Shown here: piece after piece, positions 17,092 to 26,054 of the stretch | How positions within the stretch are numbered: the stretch's first letter is position 1 | Layout of the letters: each line of letters begins with the position of its first letter | Source of the DNA: Phycisphaerae bacterium | GTDB lineage: Bacteria; Chloroflexota; Anaerolineae; 4572-78; J111 | Reading direction: 5' to 3' | Length of the DNA: 64,000 bases | Assembly (NCBI GenBank): GCA_028285035.1 | Contig: JANQQF010000017.1 | Span: forward strand, 1 to 64,000 | Program-made: the position numbers and the translations under genes | The notes under the pieces: generated by a model | The model's database searches: none | The model's input: only the letters and a program-made list of their open reading frames with translations | What the model was told of the DNA's origin: nothing

Positions 17092-18633
17092 TTATCGCCC
17101 CACTAATCGAGGAAGCATTCTGATTTCCTCAATGCGAAGCATCAACCCTGCGAATACATACACCCCAACCCCAATCGCCCCGCCAGCGGCTGCGATAAAA
17201 ATTGGCGAAAGGATTGGGGAGAAAGCGGTAAAGGCCAAAACAGCAGCCCCCATCGCTCCCGCTGCAAGCAACGTCCGAACTAAGGTGCTGGTTAAGGAGT
17301 TTGCTTCAACTCCACCCAATCGATAATGGGCAATCACAAGCATAATCAACACCTCAACTGTCACTGCCACGCCATTGGCTAAGGCTAATCCTCCAGCCAG
17401 GAGCCATTCATCCAAGCTGATCGCTAAAACAAAATTGATAGCCATACTCACTAGCGAGGTGACCAGTGGGGTAATCATATCCTTTTGGGCATAAAAGACG
17501 CGGTTGACAACCTCTAGCGCCGAGTGAGCGACCAAGGCCAAGGCCCAAAATTGAAGCGATTGATAAACCCGAGCCGTGGAGTCTGGACCAAACTCACCAC
17601 GTTCAAACATCACTTGAATAATCGGCTGGCCTAAGACAATTAAGCCCACCATGGCTGGTATCGATAAGGCTAGAATAATTCGCAAGGTTTGAGCCATCGT
17701 TTGCCGCAGACCGACAAGGTCGCCTTGGGCGGCGAGTTGGGATAGCGTTGGAAAAAGGACGATACCGATAGCTGAACCGATGATGGTTTGCGGCATCTGC
17801 ATCAAGTCCCAGCCATAATCGAGTGCAGAGACCGTGCCTGTGCCCAGATATGAGGCTAGGTTAAACATCACGATGAAGTTGAATTGGATGACCAGAATGT
17901 TGAGTACTCGTGGCAACATTAGACGGCCAATGTACCATAAATCGGGATCATTCCAGGCAAAGTGGGGATAGTAGCGAATGCCATAGCGGATCAGGCCAGG
18001 CACTTGAATGAGCAGATGTCCAATTGAGCCGATGATGGCCCCCCAAATCAAACCATAAACGCCATATTCGGGGGCAAGTAGAATGGCACCTGCCATAATA
18101 CCCAAATTGTAAATCAAGGGCGAAATGGCCGGCAACAAAAAATGTTGCCGGGTATGCAGTACGGCTCCTAACAGACTGCTAATGCTGAAGATGACCGTAG
18201 AGATGAAGGTCAGCCGCATCAGGTTGGCGGTTAAAATTTGAATGTCAGCATTAAAACCTGGAGCGACAAACCACCGGACCAATGGCAGGGCAAAAATTGC
18301 GCCGATTAGGGATAGGACAATAGCAACCAATAATAAGCTATTGAGTACGCCGCTGGTCAGCTTCCACGCCTCAGGGTCGTCGTCTGGCCGACTCGTTAGG
18401 CGTTCCGTGACAATTGGGATAAAGGCGGTGCCTAAAGCCCCCCCGGAAATGAGCAAGAACAGAATATCTGGCAGGCGAAAGGCTGCGACAAAGGCGTCAT
18501 ACTCGCTGCCCGTGCCGAAGGCTTGGGCGATGACAATTTGTCGGCCAATGGCAAGGACTTTGTTGATCAGAAAGGCCAACATTAAGATGCCAGTGGAGCG
18601 GATGAGGTGATTAATTTTTATTTTTGTTTGCAT
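17092..18633 (-). CDS. murJ: Lipid II flippase MurJ (MviN family)
   Basis: The 513-residue MOP-superfamily transporter moves lipid II across the membrane for peptidoglycan synthesis. It shows about 13-14 hydrophobic segments. The N-terminal region has the MurJ-type motif AFGTGSEYDAFVAAFRLPD and then LLISGGALGTAFIPI, as in MviN proteins. RVFYAQKDMITPL in the middle is another family signature. The length is typical. The gene is monocistronic as far as can be seen, ending at the inverted repeat 17029-17087. Confidence 0.95.
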   Translation of the reverse strand: MQTKIKINHLIRSTGILMLAFLINKVLAIGRQIVIAQAFGTGSEYDAFVAAFRLPDILFLLISGGALGTAFIPIVTERLTSRPDDDPEAWKLTSGVLNSLLLVAIVLSLIGAIFALPLVRWFVAPGFNADIQILTANLMRLTFISTVIFSISSLLGAVLHTRQHFLLPAISPLIYNLGIMAGAILLAPEYGVYGLIWGAIIGSIGHLLIQVPGLIRYGIRYYPHFAWNDPDLWYIGRLMLPRVLNILVIQFNFIVMFNLASYLGTGTVSALDYGWDLMQMPQTIIGSAIGIVLFPTLSQLAAQGDLVGLRQTMAQTLRIILALSIPAMVGLIVLGQPIIQVMFERGEFGPDSTARVYQSLQFWALALVAHSALEVVNRVFYAQKDMITPLVTSLVSMAINFVLAISLDEWLLAGGLALANGVAVTVEVLIMLVIAHYRLGGVEANSLTSTLVRTLLAAGAMGAAVLAFTAFSPILSPIFIAAAGGAIGVGVYVFAGLMLRIEEIRMLPRLVGR

Positions 18634-18712
18634 AGTGAATGATACGCAGGTTCAATCATAAGCTTTATGGAGTTTAGGGGAATTGTATAGAAACCTGCTC
18701 ACTTTGCGAAAA

Positions 18713-19039
18713 TTAGGCGTCTGGTTCTGGCACAACCTTATCTTTGGGTTTGACGATTATAGCGTAAACAACAACGCCAATTAAACCGAGGAGGACAAAG
18801 AGAAGTTCTGCTACGGCAACAAAGGCCGTGATATCTGCAGAAATAACCCCTAATTCAGCCAAAATACCAGCCGTAAAGCCGACGACAATGGTGAGAATCA
18901 ACGGGGCTATGAGGAATAAGCCCGCCACACGTGCCCGCCATCCTTCCAGAGTGATATTACGCGTTAGTTTTATTTTTCCGGCGATCATCGCATAAATCCC
19001 ACCAAGCAGCATAATAATTTCTGCAATTAAAATACACAT
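18713..19039 (-). CDS. Small four-helix membrane protein, unknown function
   Basis: The 108-residue protein has about four hydrophobic segments: ILIAEIIMLLGGIYAMIAG, then GLFLIAPLILTIVVGFTAG, then ITAFVAVAELLFVLLGLIG running into VVYAIIV, with a short charged C-terminal tail (KPKDKVVPEPDA). An AGGAGG ribosome site lies just before the ATG. No known family was recognised. Positive residues between the first two segments favour an ordinary inner-membrane protein. It is transcribed toward murJ, 79 bp away, and may share its transcript. Confidence 0.75.
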   Translation of the reverse strand: MCILIAEIIMLLGGIYAMIAGKIKLTRNITLEGWRARVAGLFLIAPLILTIVVGFTAGILAELGVISADITAFVAVAELLFVLLGLIGVVVYAIIVKPKDKVVPEPDA

Positions 19040-19230
19040 TAGTTCCTCCTGAAATAATGTTAGATTTTATGATAATGGTCGAGTAGCAGTAAGTTTGGGA
19101 AAGTGGGGCGAAACAATCTTGTAAAACACTGAATAATCTGAACGCTAAAACCCAACGGACTAAAAGCGGATATGAAAATGTAAGCTTTTGAAAAGAGTAA
19201 GGGGTATTCGACATTTTTTAGGCGCTTCTA

Positions 19231-19278
19231 TAAAAAAGGTCTCTCAAAATTGTTTTATTCAAAATTGAGAGACTTTTT
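19231..19278 (-). terminator. Rho-independent terminator of the alpha/beta hydrolase gene
   Basis: The stem is formed by 19239-19247 (GTCTCTCAA) and 19265-19273 (TTGAGAGAC). On the minus strand it is followed by a run of T (complement of the A-run at 19232-19237). It lies 30-70 bases after the hydrolase stop. A T-run on the other side too (19273-19278) makes it potentially bidirectional. Confidence 0.8.
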
Positions 19279-19309
19279 AAGCTAAACATATTTCCTGGTG
19301 TTTATACAA

Positions 19310-20167
19310 TTACCCAGCAACGCCAACCAAAATATTGGCCAAGTTTTCGGGTTGTGAGAAAAAAGGTGAGTGGCTGGCTTCAAGGGTGTGAGCAGTGGTT
19401 GAATTTCCCATTTGTTCATCGACCAAGGCAATCATTTTGTCCTGACCCCCAATGGAAATCGCTTTGTCTTGTGTACAGCGAATATAGTGGCGGGAAACTG
19501 ATCCAAAATTTTCGGCCGTAATCGGTGAGGGGACGGCTACCACTTGAGCAGGCTCATCGGGGTGGAGGTTATTTAAGGCGTGTTGGAAATCGTCGTCTGA
19601 CACATCCCCATAGAAGGCTTCACGGGTTCTAGCAACATAGTCAGCATCCTCCGATTTGGTGTCCAAGCGCATCGCTCCGACTGCCTCAGGATCAGCCATA
19701 AACAATCCTGGCACCATCGCTTCTGCCATTGTTTCATCCATAATCATCTGCCCCGCAACCATTCCGTTGGGGAGCATAAAGGCGGTCAGATAAACGACAG
19801 CATGGAGTTGATCTGAAGCCATTTCTGCGACAGGGGACAGGGTCAATCCACCTAATGAGTGACCCACCAAAACAACCTTTCTATTTCCTTTGCCAGCCGC
19901 TTCTTTGATTGCGGCTAAAGTCGCTTCATTGCGCTCATCCTGAGTCGTACCTGCGTTGGGTGATGGCTCTGTGCCAAAGGCGGCTGGGTCCAAAGGACGT
20001 TGATTAAATGATGCTGGGATCTGGGCGTTTTGGCCCGCCCCTGGTAGATCGATGGCGACCGAGGCATACCCTTTTTCTTCCAATAGGGGAACGACTTTGC
20101 TCCAGGTGTTGGCATTGTGCCAAGCCCCGTGAATGAACACAAATGCTGCATTGTTTGAGGTATCCAT
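19310..20167 (-). CDS. Alpha/beta hydrolase
   Basis: The 285-residue serine hydrolase has the oxyanion-hole motif FIHGAWHNANTW at the N-terminus, the nucleophile elbow VGHSLGGLT near residue 103, and a C-terminal catalytic His in EASHSPFFSQP. The acid residue is probably the Asp in IRCTQDKAISI. The fold is close to the salicylate-esterase/EstC-like group that includes plant methylesterases. It is cytoplasmic, with no signal peptide seen. It has its own terminator and probably its own promoter. The substrate is unknown, most likely a small ester or a lactone. Confidence 0.93.
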   Translation of the reverse strand: MDTSNNAAFVFIHGAWHNANTWSKVVPLLEEKGYASVAIDLPGAGQNAQIPASFNQRPLDPAAFGTEPSPNAGTTQDERNEATLAAIKEAAGKGNRKVVLVGHSLGGLTLSPVAEMASDQLHAVVYLTAFMLPNGMVAGQMIMDETMAEAMVPGLFMADPEAVGAMRLDTKSEDADYVARTREAFYGDVSDDDFQHALNNLHPDEPAQVVAVPSPITAENFGSVSRHYIRCTQDKAISIGGQDKMIALVDEQMGNSTTAHTLEASHSPFFSQPENLANILVGVAG

Positions 20168-20262
20168 AACTGCTTGCTCCTTTGCTAAACGGCGATTTAT
20201 TTAGGACAAATTTATTCTACTTGAGGGGATGAATTAGAACAATCTAGGATTGTATCATTTGA

Positions 20263-20302
20263 TAGGCAGGAAGGTAAAAGTGCGATTTTACTTTCCTGCC
20301 TA
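20263..20302 (-). terminator. 17-bp hairpin after the molybdopterin enzyme gene
   Basis: Arms 20263-20279 and 20286-20302 (TAGGCAGGAAGGTAAAA and its complement) pair over 17 bp with one G-T wobble around a 6-base loop. It lies 27 bases downstream of the molybdopterin gene stop. The T-rich part is inside the stem, so it resembles a terminator but is not textbook. Confidence 0.65.
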
Positions 20303-20328
20303 GAGTTGGTCATACAGTCTTTGATATC

Positions 20329-22653
20329 TTAAACAGCACCTTTGTAAATGATCTCAGGCGGTTGATGTACCGTGATCGGCGGGATCATTCCTGTATATTT
20401 TTCGACATCAACCAAGGTGCTGTTGGGCGAAGGCCCTTGTCCCAGCTTCGAAGTGCCGACGTCACGGGTGAGCACATTGGGATTGCCGTGAATTTCCAAT
20501 CCATTGTTGATGTGAGGGTCGGCGGGGTTGTACCAAGCCCCTGTCGAAAGCTGAATGACATCCGGGTGTACCTGGTCAGAAAGAGAGACAACGGCGAGAC
20601 AGGCCCCTCGATCATTAAATAGCCGAATAAAATCACCATCGCTAATGCCACGGGTAGCTGCAGCCTCAGGGTGCATCCGAGCCACTTCGCGTCCATTTTG
20701 CTTCCCACCTAAACTAACTCGAGCGTGGTCTAGCTGGCTGTGTAGCCGGGTTTTTGGCTGATTTGAGAGTAAGTGCAAGGGATATTTTTCAGCGATCTCA
20801 GCCCCAAGCCATTCACCCGGTGGTAGCCAAGCGGGGTGGCCGAGACAATTGTCATAGCCATAACCGTTCAGGGTCTCTGAGAAGATTTCGATTTTCCCTG
20901 TTGGGGTAGAAAGTGGGGCACCACTTGGGTCTTCGCGGAATCGCTCTACATTTGCCTTGCGACGAGTTTCCCCGCCAACTTGTAGCTGTTCGCCCAACCA
21001 AAATGTTTCGAAGTCGGGCAAGGTCACACCTTTATCAGCAGCTTGCTTGATGGCCTCTTCATAGAAATGACGCAGCCAGCCCATCTCATCGCGTCCCTCG
21101 CTGTACGCCTCAGCCACCCCCAGCCGCTCAGCGATGCCAAGAAAAATGTCATAATCGCTACGTGCTTGTTTGTATGAGGGCACGGCTTGACGCATCGGGG
21201 TGATGGTCGCATCGAGCAGGGTGAAGTTGATGTCATTTCGTTCTAGGGCTGTGTTTGCAGGGAGTACAATATCCGCGTAGCGGGCAGTTGCGGTCCAGAA
21301 CGGCTCATTGATGATGATGGTCTCTGGCTTTTGCCACGCCTTGATGAGCCGATTGAGGTCTTGGTGATGATGAAACGGGTTGCCACCCACCCAATAAATC
21401 AGTTGGATATTGGGATAGGTTAGGTCCTCGCCATCAAACTGAAATGGCTGGCCTGGATTGAGGAGCATATCGGTGATCCGCGAGACCGGAATTTTTGAGT
21501 TGATCGGATTTTGTCCGGCAGGACGACTAGGCCAGCCTAGCAAGGGGCGCTTTGAGGAGCCAAGGGCGTGCATCGCATTTAGGCCAAACGTGACGCCTCG
21601 CCCCGGTAATCCAATCTGTCCCAACATACTGGCCAGAACAACGGCCATCCAATAGGGTTGCTCGCCATGTTCCGCCCGTTGTACCGCCCAACTGACGCTG
21701 ATCAATGTTTTGCTAGCCGCCATTCGTCGCGCTAACGCCTTGATCGTTTCCGCTGGCAAGGCAGAGATTGCCTCAGCCCATTCTGCATCTTTCGGCTGTC
21801 CATCCGTTTTACCTAGCAGGTAGGGCCGGAAGCGATCAAAGCCTACTGTGTAGGTATCAACAAATGCTTGGTCAACCAAATTTTCGCTGACCAAGGTGTG
21901 AGCCATCGCCAGCATGATGGCTGTGTCAGTATTGGGCCGTGGCGCATACCATTCGGCCCCCAACTCAAGCGTAACATCATCGCGAATGGGGCCGATATTG
22001 ATAAATTGCACGCCAGCCTCGCGGGCCTGCTTCATCCCGGCTTCAGGCGTGTGTGCCCCCAAGCCACCAAAACTTACTTGGGAATTATTAACTCGCGTTC
22101 CCCCAAAGAGTACAACCAACTCGGCATTCTCTGCAATATCTGACCAAGCCGGGGCATCAAAAACGAGACCGCCATTGTCGTCAAGAATATATTTGGTGAT
22201 CGCCTCACTAGCGGCGGTTGAGTATGAGCCAACAGAGTCGGTGAAGCCACCATTCAGGTTGAGCAACTGATGCATATTCCAACGGGGAAAGTGAAGGGCC
22301 CCTGGACTGCCCCAGCCATAGGAGCCAGCGTAAATGGCTTCATTGCCGTGGGTCTCGGCCACGCGTTTAAGCTCACTGGCGACCAGATCAAAAGCCTGCT
22401 CCCAACTGATCGCTACAAACGGCTCGCGACCACGCAGCGTTCGGTTACTATTGACGCCTTTTTCCAGAAAGCTGGCCCGAACCATCGGCTGAGCCACCCG
22501 TGCGCCCTTGTCCGTAATATCGTGTAGCGATTGGGCAATTGGGGCGGGGGCCTGTTCCGTTTGATAGGCGTGAACCCCTTTGATTTCCTCTCCATCTACC
22601 TCAATTTGATAATGACCCCAATGGGTTGAGGTCGGTACAAGTTTTGTTGGCAT
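20329..22653 (-). CDS. Molybdopterin-dependent oxidoreductase (biotin/DMSO/TMAO sulfoxide reductase type)
   Basis: The 774-residue enzyme belongs to the BisC/TorZ/DMSO-reductase group with a bis-molybdopterin-guanine-dinucleotide cofactor. The motif SYGWGSPGALHFPRWN lies where the family provides its molybdenum serine ligand. There is no N-terminal iron-sulfur Cys motif and no twin-arginine signal, so it is probably cytoplasmic like BisC. The open frame extends to 22749, but AAGGAG before ATG 22653 (MPTKLVPTSTHWG) marks the start. It reduces S- or N-oxides such as biotin or methionine sulfoxide. No partner cytochrome gene is adjacent. Confidence 0.93.
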   Translation of the reverse strand: MPTKLVPTSTHWGHYQIEVDGEEIKGVHAYQTEQAPAPIAQSLHDITDKGARVAQPMVRASFLEKGVNSNRTLRGREPFVAISWEQAFDLVASELKRVAETHGNEAIYAGSYGWGSPGALHFPRWNMHQLLNLNGGFTDSVGSYSTAASEAITKYILDDNGGLVFDAPAWSDIAENAELVVLFGGTRVNNSQVSFGGLGAHTPEAGMKQAREAGVQFINIGPIRDDVTLELGAEWYAPRPNTDTAIMLAMAHTLVSENLVDQAFVDTYTVGFDRFRPYLLGKTDGQPKDAEWAEAISALPAETIKALARRMAASKTLISVSWAVQRAEHGEQPYWMAVVLASMLGQIGLPGRGVTFGLNAMHALGSSKRPLLGWPSRPAGQNPINSKIPVSRITDMLLNPGQPFQFDGEDLTYPNIQLIYWVGGNPFHHHQDLNRLIKAWQKPETIIINEPFWTATARYADIVLPANTALERNDINFTLLDATITPMRQAVPSYKQARSDYDIFLGIAERLGVAEAYSEGRDEMGWLRHFYEEAIKQAADKGVTLPDFETFWLGEQLQVGGETRRKANVERFREDPSGAPLSTPTGKIEIFSETLNGYGYDNCLGHPAWLPPGEWLGAEIAEKYPLHLLSNQPKTRLHSQLDHARVSLGGKQNGREVARMHPEAAATRGISDGDFIRLFNDRGACLAVVSLSDQVHPDVIQLSTGAWYNPADPHINNGLEIHGNPNVLTRDVGTSKLGQGPSPNSTLVDVEKYTGMIPPITVHQPPEIIYKGAV

Positions 22654-22777
22654 CGTTTGACTCCTTTGCAAATAGTACCTAGTCAATGAGGGGCTATTGA
22701 TTAGGTTGTTAGTGACAATTTTGTATGAGTGGGGCGAATCATACCTCAATTTTGATGAGGTGACGAATAAGGAGAGT

Positions 22778-23245
22778 TTATGAAACCCACACCTTTTTTT
22801 CGACTTCTAATCCTCCTGAGTCATTAACAATCATCCGATATCCACGCCCATACAAATTTCCCCATTGATATTCCAAATAAATCTTATCTTCCTCCACATA
22901 TTCAGCAAATGCAGCTAAGGCAAGCTCGTGATATGCGCCCCAAATTGCTACTTTTGGTGGAATAGATTTAGTTGACCAAGGGCGATATCCGTTAGCTGTA
23001 ATAAAGCGAGCATAAGTTGAAATATCTCATTCTTCTAAACCTGGTTCAGTTAAAAGCCAAACTTTAATTAGTTTGTGATCTTGATCATTCAAAGTGTTCC
23101 ATCCTATTGGAATGGGATGGTAATGGCGAATCCAAACACCCCAAGGCGGCATAATTTGGGATTTATCAGGTTTCTGGAAAGGGCGCAGTTTTTGCCATTC
23201 ACCCGTAATGTATTGAAGGCACAGAGTTTGCGTTTGTGGAGTCAT
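22778..23245 (-). pseudogene. Unknown gene interrupted by one in-frame TGA
   Basis: Translation from 23245 runs for 72 residues (MTPQTQTLCLQYITGEWQKL at the start) to a TGA at 23027-23029. The same frame then stays open for 82 more residues (beginning DISTYARFITANGYRPWS) to a TAA at 22778-22780. Both parts are protein-like and Trp/Tyr-rich, so the two halves are one gene of 155 codons. A single TGG-to-TGA change after PGLEE would explain it. A recent nonsense mutation, a sequencing error or stop readthrough are all possible. No family was recognised. It starts 9 bp after the DinB-like gene on the same strand. Confidence 0.75.
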
Positions 23246-23254
23246 TTTTAGACT

Positions 23255-23698
23255 TTAGCTCCAATCCTCGATCGCGTCTTCTAGCTGCTTTCTATGAAAC
23301 TCATAATCTTTTGTTCTTCCTTGTACCCACCCAACCACTCGATCATATATTTGCATATCTGCTGTCACGGTTGTGATTTTTGATTCTAATGCCAGGTAGT
23401 TGCCCTTCAACGCACTAAGAACCTCATCCCAAGATTGATGATGTCTTTCTGAAACTGATTTAGCGTTGAATTTATCTATATCGTAGAGTGGATCTGGATT
23501 AAATCCTTCAGGATCGATAATAAATTGATACAAGGCTTGATCCCACCCAATGAGATGAGCGAGCACATCTTTGGGGGACCAGTCTCCGCTGACCCCAGAT
23601 TGTAGCTGTTTACTGGGTTCAAGCTGTTCTACAACGCGACAAAATTTTGTGTATGCTATAGAAAGCTCTGTTTGTAATCGTTTTAGCTCAATATCCAT
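23255..23698 (-). CDS. DinB/ClbS-like four-helix-bundle protein
   Basis: The 147-residue protein is all-helical and matches the DinB-like superfamily (ClbS/DfsB/IRC4 group). The N-terminal helix is long (LQTELSIAYTKFCRVVEQL), followed by the typical SGDWSPKDVLAHLIGWDQ with a metal-site-type His, and a second conserved region YEFHRKQLEDAIEDW near the end. Members are metal-binding or thiol-transfer enzymes, or protectants such as the colibactin-resistance protein ClbS. A GAGGTGAG site precedes the ATG. It is followed by the TGA-interrupted gene in an apparent two-gene operon. Confidence 0.85.
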   Translation of the reverse strand: MDIELKRLQTELSIAYTKFCRVVEQLEPSKQLQSGVSGDWSPKDVLAHLIGWDQALYQFIIDPEGFNPDPLYDIDKFNAKSVSERHHQSWDEVLSALKGNYLALESKITTVTADMQIYDRVVGWVQGRTKDYEFHRKQLEDAIEDWS

Positions 23699-23815
23699 AA
23701 ATTGCTCACCTCGTACGAGACTGTATCGTATCGTGAATATAAAGTCAAACCACTTGTTTTGCCCTCGCTGTGTTAAAAATTTGCTCCAACCTTATCACAA
23801 CCCTATTATTTCGCT

Positions 23816-24655
23816 ATGTCCATAAAAATTGTCACCGATAGCACCTGTGATTTACCGCAAGACGTCATTACCGAGACCGATATTTCGGTTGTACCGCTGT
23901 ATATCAACTTTGGTTATGATAGTTTTTTAGATGGGGTGACTTTGTCGTCTGACACGTTTTACGAGCGATTATCAACTGAAGCGGAACTGCCGACCACCGC
24001 AGCCCCCAGCCCTGCCGATTTTCAACAGGTCTACGAACGATTGGTGCAGGAGGGGGCCACCCATATTTTCTCCATCCACGTGGCTAGTTCACTCAGCGCC
24101 ACCCTCAAACACGCTCAGGCGGCTGCACAAACGATTTCAACTGTTCCCATCACCGTGATTGATGGCGGTCAACTTAGCTTTGGGACGGGAATTTTAGTGC
24201 GAGCTGCGGCTCAGGCGGTGCGTGAGGGATGTGATGCGATGGCGATTATCACGCTGCTCAATGATTTGAAGCCCCGAACCCATGCCTTTACGGTGCTGGA
24301 TGATCTTAGATTCTTAAGTCGCAGCGGTCGTGCTAGCCGGCTACAGGCTGAAATTGGGACGCTCTTGCAAATCAATCCTGTGTTAACGTTTCATCAAGGC
24401 GAAACGAGTATGGAGCGGATTCGGACTAAAAAACAGGCTCTAAAACAGCTCGTTGCAAAGGTCGAAGCCTTGACTCCGCTTTCTGACATTGCCATTCTTC
24501 ACACCAATGTTCCCAGTCGTGCGGCTGATTTACATTATCAACTGCGCTCTGTTTTCCCCGCTAATGTTATGCCCCCAATCATCTCTATTTCCCCTATCCT
24601 AGCCACCCACCTTGGCCCTGGTGCAGTTGGTGTGGCTTGCTTAGTAACGTCTTAA
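23816..24655 (+). CDS. degV: DegV family fatty-acid-binding protein
   Basis: The 279-residue protein carries the DegV signature at the start (IKIVTDSTCDLP), VPLYINFGYDSFLDGV, the TTAAPSPADF loop that contacts the carboxylate of the fatty acid, and IFSIHVASSLSATL. The C-terminal LGPGAVGVA is also conserved. DegV/FakB proteins bind fatty acids and, in Firmicutes, present them to the FakA kinase; no fakA is in this window. It is cytoplasmic and of normal length. The ribosome site before the ATG is weak. Confidence 0.95.
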   Translation: MSIKIVTDSTCDLPQDVITETDISVVPLYINFGYDSFLDGVTLSSDTFYERLSTEAELPTTAAPSPADFQQVYERLVQEGATHIFSIHVASSLSATLKHAQAAAQTISTVPITVIDGGQLSFGTGILVRAAAQAVREGCDAMAIITLLNDLKPRTHAFTVLDDLRFLSRSGRASRLQAEIGTLLQINPVLTFHQGETSMERIRTKKQALKQLVAKVEALTPLSDIAILHTNVPSRAADLHYQLRSVFPANVMPPIISISPILATHLGPGAVGVACLVTS

Positions 24656-24766
24656 CGCAAATTTGTAAATCCTACAGCTTCAGCTACAACCTTTCGTAGT
24701 TCTACTACAAACTCTCGCCAGAAGAATTTTGTAGAATGTGGGTAAATGTAGTGAGTTTGGAAATGT

Positions 24767-24791
24767 ACTAACCACTACCCACCAAACACTA
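24767..24791. repeat. Dispersed intergenic element, copy A
   Basis: The complement of this stretch (TAGTGTTTGGTGGGTAGTGG, then TTAGT) closely matches the sequence at 27122-27153 near the start of the DUF4236 gene. Copy A also pairs imperfectly with TAGTGAGTTTGG just upstream (about 24749-24760). It lies just before the ribosome site of the zinc-ribbon gene. Confidence 0.5.
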
Positions 24792-24815
24792 GCGACTTTT
24801 TGGAGGTTAATCGTT

Positions 24816-26027
24816 ATGGAAGGCTTCATCATTCTTTTCTTCGGAGTCATTGTTTTTCTCGGGGTGATGTATAGCAGATATATATCAGCTGAATATTCTA
24901 AAGAACGATGGCGCGAGTTTTCTAAAACGCATGGCCTCACGTTTGTATCCGGTGGGATTTTTGGGCCTGGTTCGTATGTCACAGGTAATTATCGCGGTCA
25001 CAATGTGATGCTGGAAAGTTTCCAAACCGGGGGTGGAGAAAGGAGTAAGATTGGTACCAGAGTGCTGATGCAAATTGATCGAACTCATCAAAATGAGGCC
25101 AACGTACCCATTTTGGAGCAATATACACCTGAGACTTTACCACGAGATCAATCGGATATAGTCCAACACAAGATAAACCCTGGCCAAATGTTGGAACGTA
25201 TAACGCAGACCGATCCCTTGCTCAATGCCACAGCAAATCTGGAAATTACGACTAAGGGATTTAGCCTTGAATATCGGCAAGATGACTTGTTAACTGGACC
25301 AGCTCGATTAACCCAACTCTTTAACTTTCTTAGTGACATCTTGACGAATTACCCATCTATCGTGGCCTTAGGGGGAGAAGCGGTCGACGCCTTACAAGTC
25401 ATCGCTGTGAATCGATCCGAAATTTTGCGGCCTGTCGCACAACAACTACTGAATGATATCAGTTCCGATACAACTCGACGGATAAAAGGCAAGGAACATC
25501 AAACATACTGCCCCTCCTGTTGGGCAAGCTGTGAGGCACATACCGTGACCCTATCCTGGTACAATAAGTTGATCTATTACGGTTGCCGAAAGTGTGGTCA
25601 GAGCCGAACACTATTGTGCGGTCAAATAATTGCGGTCCTTGATGAGAATTTCTCAGAACGATATGTAGACAAAGACGGGATAATTATGGTAGATTGGCTC
25701 ACTCATCGAAAAATGTTTGACTTTGATACCGTCTACATTGGCCAAACGACGGATGAACAAGTGGAAAGATTTGCGGTACAAGCTGGCAATGATACCGATG
25801 CAAAGCGTAAAGCACGCCACAGGTCGATAACCTGTTTAGTATCGCCTAACAGCAATGTTACTGAAAATAGTCTGCGAATTTTGCGACGTATGTTTGGAAC
25901 GGTACAAGTGAGGAAACTGCCTACTGCCGAGGGGCATCAAGATAATAATACTGTCAAATCACAGAGAGAGCTTTATGATGTTAGTGTAGTAGATACTGAC
26001 AAAATCGCTCTCGAAAACCAATCGTAA
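24816..26027 (+). CDS. Membrane protein with C-terminal zinc ribbon, unknown function
   Basis: The 403-residue protein has one N-terminal membrane helix (IILFFGVIVFLGVMYSRYI), a mixed central domain and a four-Cys zinc-ribbon-like stretch near residue 235-265 (YCPSCWASC, then CRKCGQSR). A longer open frame begins at 24738, but GGAGG at 24802-24806 fixes the start at ATG 24816. No family was recognised. The central part with SLEYRQDDLLTGPARL is reminiscent of membrane proteins with a degenerate DUF3137-like domain, but this is not firm. It converges with the DUF4236-TPR gene, and the two may have related roles. Confidence 0.7.
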   Translation: MEGFIILFFGVIVFLGVMYSRYISAEYSKERWREFSKTHGLTFVSGGIFGPGSYVTGNYRGHNVMLESFQTGGGERSKIGTRVLMQIDRTHQNEANVPILEQYTPETLPRDQSDIVQHKINPGQMLERITQTDPLLNATANLEITTKGFSLEYRQDDLLTGPARLTQLFNFLSDILTNYPSIVALGGEAVDALQVIAVNRSEILRPVAQQLLNDISSDTTRRIKGKEHQTYCPSCWASCEAHTVTLSWYNKLIYYGCRKCGQSRTLLCGQIIAVLDENFSERYVDKDGIIMVDWLTHRKMFDFDTVYIGQTTDEQVERFAVQAGNDTDAKRKARHRSITCLVSPNSNVTENSLRILRRMFGTVQVRKLPTAEGHQDNNTVKSQRELYDVSVVDTDKIALENQS

Positions 26028-26054
26028 ACCGTAAATCAAAAATCGTAAATCACC

